A DNA stretch of 64,000 bases. Source: Flectobacillus roseus (lineage in GTDB: Bacteria > Bacteroidota > Bacteroidia > Cytophagales > Spirosomataceae). How positions within the stretch are numbered: position 1 is the stretch's first letter; every line of letters starts with the position of its first letter. This document shows, in pieces, positions 59,304-64,000 of this stretch. The notes below the pieces were generated by a model that saw only the letters and a program-made list of their open reading frames with translations, searched no databases and was not told the DNA's origin. Where the stretch lies: the NCBI RefSeq assembly GCF_030056665.1, contig NZ_JASHIG010000019.1; one strand, 5' to 3'. The translations under genes were made by a program, and so were the position numbers.

Positions 59304-61900
59304 AGTTTTTCAATTTTGGTAATACTTTTGAATTGTTTTTTGGATAGTAACTCCTCAATTCGGGTATCGGTTATTCGTTTTAATACGTCTCCTTGCTCTT
59401 TCTTTAGTAGATAGTTTGTCAATTCTATTTTCAGTTGTGTGATTACTTCTTTAAAACTAGAAGCGGTATTTCTGTACTCTTTTATTCTATCAGCCTTTAT
59501 CGTAAATGCCTCTCTATCTTCCAATTTTGTTTGACGAATGCGTAATTGTAAAATCTTATTCAAATCTTCATTATCTCTTGGAAAATAGTATTTGTCTTGG
59601 ACTGTGAGCCACCTTTTTACAGTATCAAGACTTACATTTACTTGTAACTTTTCTAGTAGAATTTTTGCAGCGTCATCATCATTTAGCTTATTTCTATGTT
59701 TATAATTGTCTCTACTGTGTTTAAGCCAATTTCTCCACTCCTTACTTGCATCTTGAATTAACCTAATAGGCTCTTTTGCTTCGGGAATTGTTTCTAGGAT
59801 TACTGATGAGTTATCAAAGGTTATATTATAATCTATTATCTTATCTGAAACTTTGAGTTCTTCAACTTTTCTTCCAATAATACTATCATTATTTACGGCT
59901 TTACAGGCAACTATCTGATTTGTATATAGATTGATAGAACTATTGTCATCAAATGTAATTTCAAATTTAGTTTCATTTTTTAGCGTACTTTTGCTAGAGT
60001 TGCTAGCTTCTTCTGATTCCTCAAAATCATATTCATCTGTGTCTATTTTAGCAAATTTATTCTTACCTACTTTTCGATACTCTCCGAAATATTTAGCAAA
60101 ATAATCGTGTATTTTTGTTGTATAGTGTTCTAAATCAGACTCTTCTGTTGCTCCATGTCCAGATTCAATAAGAGCTAAGACCTCTTGGGTAGCTTTTATA
60201 GTCGGTAGGTCAACATCCTCCAAGGTTGCCGTAGGTTCTTCATAAATTAAATCATCTACAAAATAACTTCTGTCAGGATGAATCAGGTGCCTTAACGTTT
60301 GTTGTTGTGCAAAAAAAGTAATTTTATTTATTCTATTTGTTTCAATATTATCATAGTAGAGAACCGTTGCTAATCCGTACTGTAACGTTTCTTCATAAAG
60401 CTTATAAGTAGCAAGTGGATTTCTCTTCTTAGGGTCATGGTCTAAATGAAGGTGAGTAAAAATAAAATGATTTCGTCTTAGATTTCCCTCCTGATTAAAA
60501 AGGCCATTTTCTTCGGGTCTTTTTAAATAAGCTTTCAAGTCTTGATGAGTTAGGACTTTTAACCCTTTAGTACCTTCTGTAATCATTTGAAGTTCCTTAG
60601 CACTTCTTCTTGATTTTACAACGATGTATGTTACTTTAATACTCTTATTGCTGGATAGATTCTTAATCGTTTCTAGCTTAGGGTTAAGAGTAATTGATAA
60701 CTCATGTAATTCAGTTAGAAATGCCTTAAGCTCACATATATAGGGTAGCGCATTAATGTGCGCATTATCTAATAAGGTTTCAAAATCACTACTTCCATTA
60801 TCCAATTTTTCTAAAAACATCGTTAGAGGTGAATTTTCCGTATTAATTAATGGCGGAATCAGAAAGTAAACTAAATATTGGTACATTATTCCTTTGGTGT
60901 ATTCTGAATTAGCCCCAGCATTGATAAGTTTTTCAGTGAAAGTATTATACCTACTTACGAATTCAAGAATTTTAGGACTCTTGATAGGATGAAAGATTAA
61001 ACTTTTTTCATTGCCATTTTTCAAATTGAATAATTCTTTTGTTGTCCAATGCCACGAACGAAATTGATAATCAGTTGATATAGGTTGTTCTCCAAAAAGA
61101 ATCACTTTTTTGATACGCCCATAATCTTGATGTCTAACCGCATCTAAAAATACATCCTTATATTTATTCTTACCGACAAAAATGACCTCCTCAATTCCGT
61201 GGTTTTCAGACCAAAGTAATTCTTCAATTGAACTGAAATCATTAATTACTTCAATTAAAGGTTCTACGAGACAATTGTAATCTTTTTCCAAGTTATATCT
61301 AATTGGAAGTGCCTTTTTCTGAGGTATGGTATCTATAAATTCTTTAGATACTACGATTACAGTCTTCTTTGTAAATTTTGTTAAAACTTCTACATTAGGA
61401 AAAATTGAGAGAAAATCTTCATAATATTTTTTAAAATGAGTTGTTGTATGACAAGTAAGCGTATTATTAGCATTAAGAATAAACATTTTATTCACGTCTG
61501 AGATACTACGAAATGTAATAGAATTTTTATCTGCCAATCTAATCTTATTTCCTTCTACCCCTCGATAGTGATATATTTTATGTTTTTTAGGACAATATAA
61601 TCTATCATCAATCTCAAATTCTTTTACATCGCTATTACAGCCAAGATTCTGAGCATATTTTGAGATTATTGTAGCCCAAAGAATTGACCCATAATAGTCC
61701 GCAATACTTACTTCGCAAGGAATAGATATTTGAAAATTTTGAACATTATCTCTACTTAGCATTTGATGAAGTAGTACGAAATTAATAAGGGTTAGATTAT
61801 TTACGTTACTCAAAGTAGAGGTGGTATCTATCTGATTTAATGCTAAATAATCTTTTATTTTTTTTATTTGGCGAGATGTGTAGTTTTCTAATGTGCTCAT
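59300..61900 (-). CDS. drmE: DISARM-associated protein DrmE-like
   Basis: An 866-residue cytoplasmic protein that I identify as DrmE-like from its position directly upstream of drmA and from its general pattern. The N-terminal half holds alpha/beta segments, such as KTVIVVSKEFIDTIPQ and IEEVIFVGKNKYKDVFLDAV. An acidic linker lies around 600-625. A C-terminal region has EWRNWLKHSRDNY and a helix-turn-helix-like VNVSLDTVKRWLTVQDKYYF, and a long charged helix ends the protein. DrmE occurs in class 2 DISARM; its biochemical role is unknown. It is the first gene of the operon and overlaps drmA by ATGA. Confidence 0.68.
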   Translation of the reverse strand: MSTLENYTSRQIKKIKDYLALNQIDTTSTLSNVNNLTLINFVLLHQMLSRDNVQNFQISIPCEVSIADYYGSILWATIISKYAQNLGCNSDVKEFEIDDRLYCPKKHKIYHYRGVEGNKIRLADKNSITFRSISDVNKMFILNANNTLTCHTTTHFKKYYEDFLSIFPNVEVLTKFTKKTVIVVSKEFIDTIPQKKALPIRYNLEKDYNCLVEPLIEVINDFSSIEELLWSENHGIEEVIFVGKNKYKDVFLDAVRHQDYGRIKKVILFGEQPISTDYQFRSWHWTTKELFNLKNGNEKSLIFHPIKSPKILEFVSRYNTFTEKLINAGANSEYTKGIMYQYLVYFLIPPLINTENSPLTMFLEKLDNGSSDFETLLDNAHINALPYICELKAFLTELHELSITLNPKLETIKNLSSNKSIKVTYIVVKSRRSAKELQMITEGTKGLKVLTHQDLKAYLKRPEENGLFNQEGNLRRNHFIFTHLHLDHDPKKRNPLATYKLYEETLQYGLATVLYYDNIETNRINKITFFAQQQTLRHLIHPDRSYFVDDLIYEEPTATLEDVDLPTIKATQEVLALIESGHGATEESDLEHYTTKIHDYFAKYFGEYRKVGKNKFAKIDTDEYDFEESEEASNSSKSTLKNETKFEITFDDNSSINLYTNQIVACKAVNNDSIIGRKVEELKVSDKIIDYNITFDNSSVILETIPEAKEPIRLIQDASKEWRNWLKHSRDNYKHRNKLNDDDAAKILLEKLQVNVSLDTVKRWLTVQDKYYFPRDNEDLNKILQLRIRQTKLEDREAFTIKADRIKEYRNTASSFKEVITQLKIELTNYLLKKEQGDVLKRITDTRIEELLSKKQFKSITKIEKL

Positions 61901-61959
61901 GTGTATCTATTAATTCAAGCAATATAAATCGTATATGGTAATAAATGTTTAGATATGAA

Positions 61960-62003
61960 AAAAGCTAAGTTTTTCGATTATCCAATCCAAAAACTTAGCT
62001 TTT
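61960..62003 (-). terminator. Terminator between the DUF5686 gene and drmE
   Basis: A perfect 15-bp stem (AAAAGCTAAGTTTTT with AAAAACTTAGCTTTT) and a 14-base loop. It follows the stop of the minus-strand DUF5686 gene by about 105 bases and should isolate the drm operon from upstream transcription. The 60 bases from here to drmE must then hold the drm promoter; I see no exact TAnnTTTG there. Confidence 0.75.
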
Positions 62004-62108
62004 AGCCCTTTATAAATGTATAAAAATTCTTATTTACATATTTTATTTTTATACAAGTGATTTGAAAATTACATAATTGAAGAATATGTTAGTTCTCTCC
62101 CTCAAACC

Positions 62109-64000
62109 CTATCTACTAAACTTCACTCTCAAAGCTGTTGCGTCGTATTTGCCATTGATGAAGTTGCTTACGACTTCTAAGCCAAATATTTTTCCAATAC
62201 CTGAAACTCCGTATCCGACTTCTAAATAGTTGAAGTTTTTGTTACCCGTGTACAGATAATTTGCGAATACCGATTCTTTCAAGCCATATAATCTTAATAG
62301 GTTGATTTTTGTTAACAGCAACGATCTAAAATCTTGTTGTGCATGTGCCTCAATATATGAACCGTTTGTGCTGTAGTTGTAGTAATCTAGATTTCTGAAT
62401 GAATTAAACAGTCCTTCTCTTCTGAACAAAACCTGATTGCCATTGAAGTGCTTGTAGTCGAGGAAATAGCTTGGTTTTTTTAAGAAATCTCCAGCAGTTA
62501 CCATCAAGCGAAGGTCGCCTAGTCGATTGAGATTGAATACCTGTTCGTACTCAATTTCGGTATTATTAAAATCTCCTGTACCGCTAAAACCCCATTTGCT
62601 TCTGATTCTGAAATTAGGATTTCGGTAGTTTGAAATAAATTCACGTCCGTTAAATTTACTTGTTTTAGCAAAAGGACGAATGGATAGTCCAGCGCTTAGA
62701 ATTTGAATAGAATGATTAGTCCATGATACATCCGAGAGTTCGCTATTTGTCGGTAAATTGCTACTGAACTCTCTGTTTTTATTGTCGAAAATAGGCTTTG
62801 TATTGGCAATATTTTCTAATATATGTCGTTGGGCTGTTTCAAACGAAAGACTTCCTGTAAGCTTCGGCGATATCTGATGTCGAAGCTCTATTTGACCGAA
62901 GGCTTTTTCGTAAACCTTCATATAATTTTGTTCAAATAAGAGCGAGTAAATAGAGTTGACAAATGGGGTAATTGGTTGGTTTTGATTGTATTGGTACACA
63001 AACTGTCCACCTTTTAAAGATAACTGGGTGTATTTATGAACAAATGTTCCATAAAGCAAACCTGTCAACTTATTTCTTCCGAAGGAGTAGCGTAAATCAG
63101 TTCCGATTTCCAAACGACTCAGTAATTTGTTTCGCTTAATATATTTCAAGCCTGTTTCCAAATAGAACCCTTCAACTGTATTGTAGTAAGAACCGTCTAC
63201 ATTTGAATTGGCCATAGCTGGCGACGAAAAGGATAAAGTTTTTTGGTATCCATACAAAGGCGTTCTGGGACCATAATTATAGGTATGTCCAGACCAAATA
63301 TGGCTTAATTTGAATTTTGGAAGGTTTTTGATAGAGTCCTTTTTAATTTGTCCTTCGTTTACTTTATTCAAACTATCGGCTTGTTTGTAGCCTACCACCT
63401 CATATTCTGTGAGTGGAACTTGGCGCTCTGTATTCCAAAAATCATTGCTTCGTTTCGTGGATAGTGAATCAACATCCAAGCTATAATCTCGAATGACATT
63501 TACGTCTTGATTTTGGGCTTTTTTCTCTGCTTTGTCTTCTTTCTCTAAATCCTTGAGCACTTTTTTGAGTTGCTTACGCGTCATGGATTGTTGTTTTAAA
63601 GCTAAGTTTTTATCAACTTTTTGACCTTTCAATTCCTTTGCTTCCGCTTTATCGATTTTCTCATCAATAACCACTGGTTGTTGATGATATTTAGGGTTTA
63701 CGGTTAAGTTATAATTACGAACATTAGTTACATAACGACCCTCAGCTACAATACCGAAAGCGTCGAAACTAAATCCTGAATCCATATAAACTGGCATCCA
63801 AACATCCTTGAAAGGTGAATACAGTTGTTTGAGTGTGTAGTTACCATTATCATCATTAAACTTCAAATCAAGACTATGAATCGCCCATGTATCTTCGATG
63901 ATATTGATCGTTCCTGAGAAAACATCTGGTCCCCATGACTTAGGTGTTACCTTAATTTTATTTACTTGTACACCTCTATCTTCAAACATTCCTTCAAAGC
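62109..64000 (-). CDS. DUF5686-family outer-membrane beta-barrel protein (N-terminus beyond window)
   Basis: The C-terminal 630 or so residues of a large outer-membrane protein. The frame is open to the window edge: FEGMFEDRGVQVNKIKV reads through, so the Met at 63989 is internal. A periplasmic or plug-like part (GTINIIEDTWAIHSLDLKF) is followed by a charged helical insertion rich in Lys/Glu/Asp (about 45-150 of the visible part). A barrel of roughly 16 strands then ends in ATALRVKFSR. The pattern fits DUF5686 proteins, which usually begin with a carboxypeptidase-like beta-sandwich. Function is unknown. It borders the defence island on the right. Confidence 0.8.
   Translation of the reverse strand, partial: FEGMFEDRGVQVNKIKVTPKSWGPDVFSGTINIIEDTWAIHSLDLKFNDDNGNYTLKQLYSPFKDVWMPVYMDSGFSFDAFGIVAEGRYVTNVRNYNLTVNPKYHQQPVVIDEKIDKAEAKELKGQKVDKNLALKQQSMTRKQLKKVLKDLEKEDKAEKKAQNQDVNVIRDYSLDVDSLSTKRSNDFWNTERQVPLTEYEVVGYKQADSLNKVNEGQIKKDSIKNLPKFKLSHIWSGHTYNYGPRTPLYGYQKTLSFSSPAMANSNVDGSYYNTVEGFYLETGLKYIKRNKLLSRLEIGTDLRYSFGRNKLTGLLYGTFVHKYTQLSLKGGQFVYQYNQNQPITPFVNSIYSLLFEQNYMKVYEKAFGQIELRHQISPKLTGSLSFETAQRHILENIANTKPIFDNKNREFSSNLPTNSELSDVSWTNHSIQILSAGLSIRPFAKTSKFNGREFISNYRNPNFRIRSKWGFSGTGDFNNTEIEYEQVFNLNRLGDLRLMVTAGDFLKKPSYFLDYKHFNGNQVLFRREGLFNSFRNLDYYNYSTNGSYIEAHAQQDFRSLLLTKINLLRLYGLKESVFANYLYTGNKNFNYLEVGYGVSGIGKIFGLEVVSNFINGKYDATALRVKFSR

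Noticed and set aside
1..64000. tRNA, rRNA, CRISPR array, complete insertion sequence or prophage.
   Set aside because: I scanned for cloverleaf arms, regular spaced repeats and transposase or integrase motifs and found none convincing; the repeats seen are irregular intergenic palindromes.

Overview
The window looks like chromosomal DNA of a free-living Bacteroidota bacterium, most likely a cytophagalean (genus not determinable by eye). The reasons are a SusC/SusD pair with an ECF sigma factor/FecR pair and an STN domain, a GH92 mannosidase, AT-rich DNA, weak Shine-Dalgarno signals, and several promoters with the Bacteroidota -7 element TAnnTTTG.

Layout. (1) 1-12.9 kb, nutrient locus: ECF sigma factor, FecR anti-sigma, STN-carrying SusC porin, SusD lipoprotein, a Tat-type calcineurin-like phosphoesterase, three small orphan membrane proteins, and a GH92 alpha-mannosidase on the opposite strand. 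(2) 13.2-21.4 kb, cobalamin salvage: a clear cobalamin riboswitch, then btuB, a DUF6580 membrane protein, a BtuF-like protein without signal peptide, cobU, a Dph6-like PP-loop ATPase, cobT, cobS and cobC. (3) 21.5-26.4 kb: 4,5-DOPA dioxygenase-like enzyme, Gfo/Idh/MocA oxidoreductase, M61 peptidase, DinB protein. (4) 26.6-32 kb, all minus strand: adenylate-cyclase-type receptor, HD-domain protein, cyclic-nucleotide-binding patatin lipase, universal stress protein. (5) 32-38.8 kb: WYL regulator, DinB protein, two tandem LysM proteins with a lysozyme-like core, prs and ribosomal protein L25. (6) 38.8-46 kb: a complete tripartite ABC exporter operon (TetR, TolC, HlyD, two ATPases, two permeases), with the same 18-bp palindrome in front of tetR and of tolC. 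(7) 46-53.5 kb: Brp/Blh beta-carotene dioxygenase, rhomboid protease, membrane pyrophosphatase, PIG-L deacetylase. (8) 53.7-61.9 kb: a phage-defence island, drmE-drmA-drmB, resembling class 2 DISARM but with no DNA methyltransferase and no DrmC nuclease in view. drmA is split by a frameshift at a run of seven A. (9) 62.1-64 kb: a DUF5686 outer-membrane protein running off the window.

The intergenic regions are rich in dispersed palindromic repeats of at least five families, plus one MITE-like element with 17-bp terminal inverted repeats. I see no rRNA, tRNA, CRISPR array, complete insertion sequence or prophage. The observations most worth following are the reduced DISARM-like island with its frameshifted helicase, the paired TetR operators, the cyclase/cNMP-binding lipase cluster, and the Dph6-like ATPase inside the B12 cluster.
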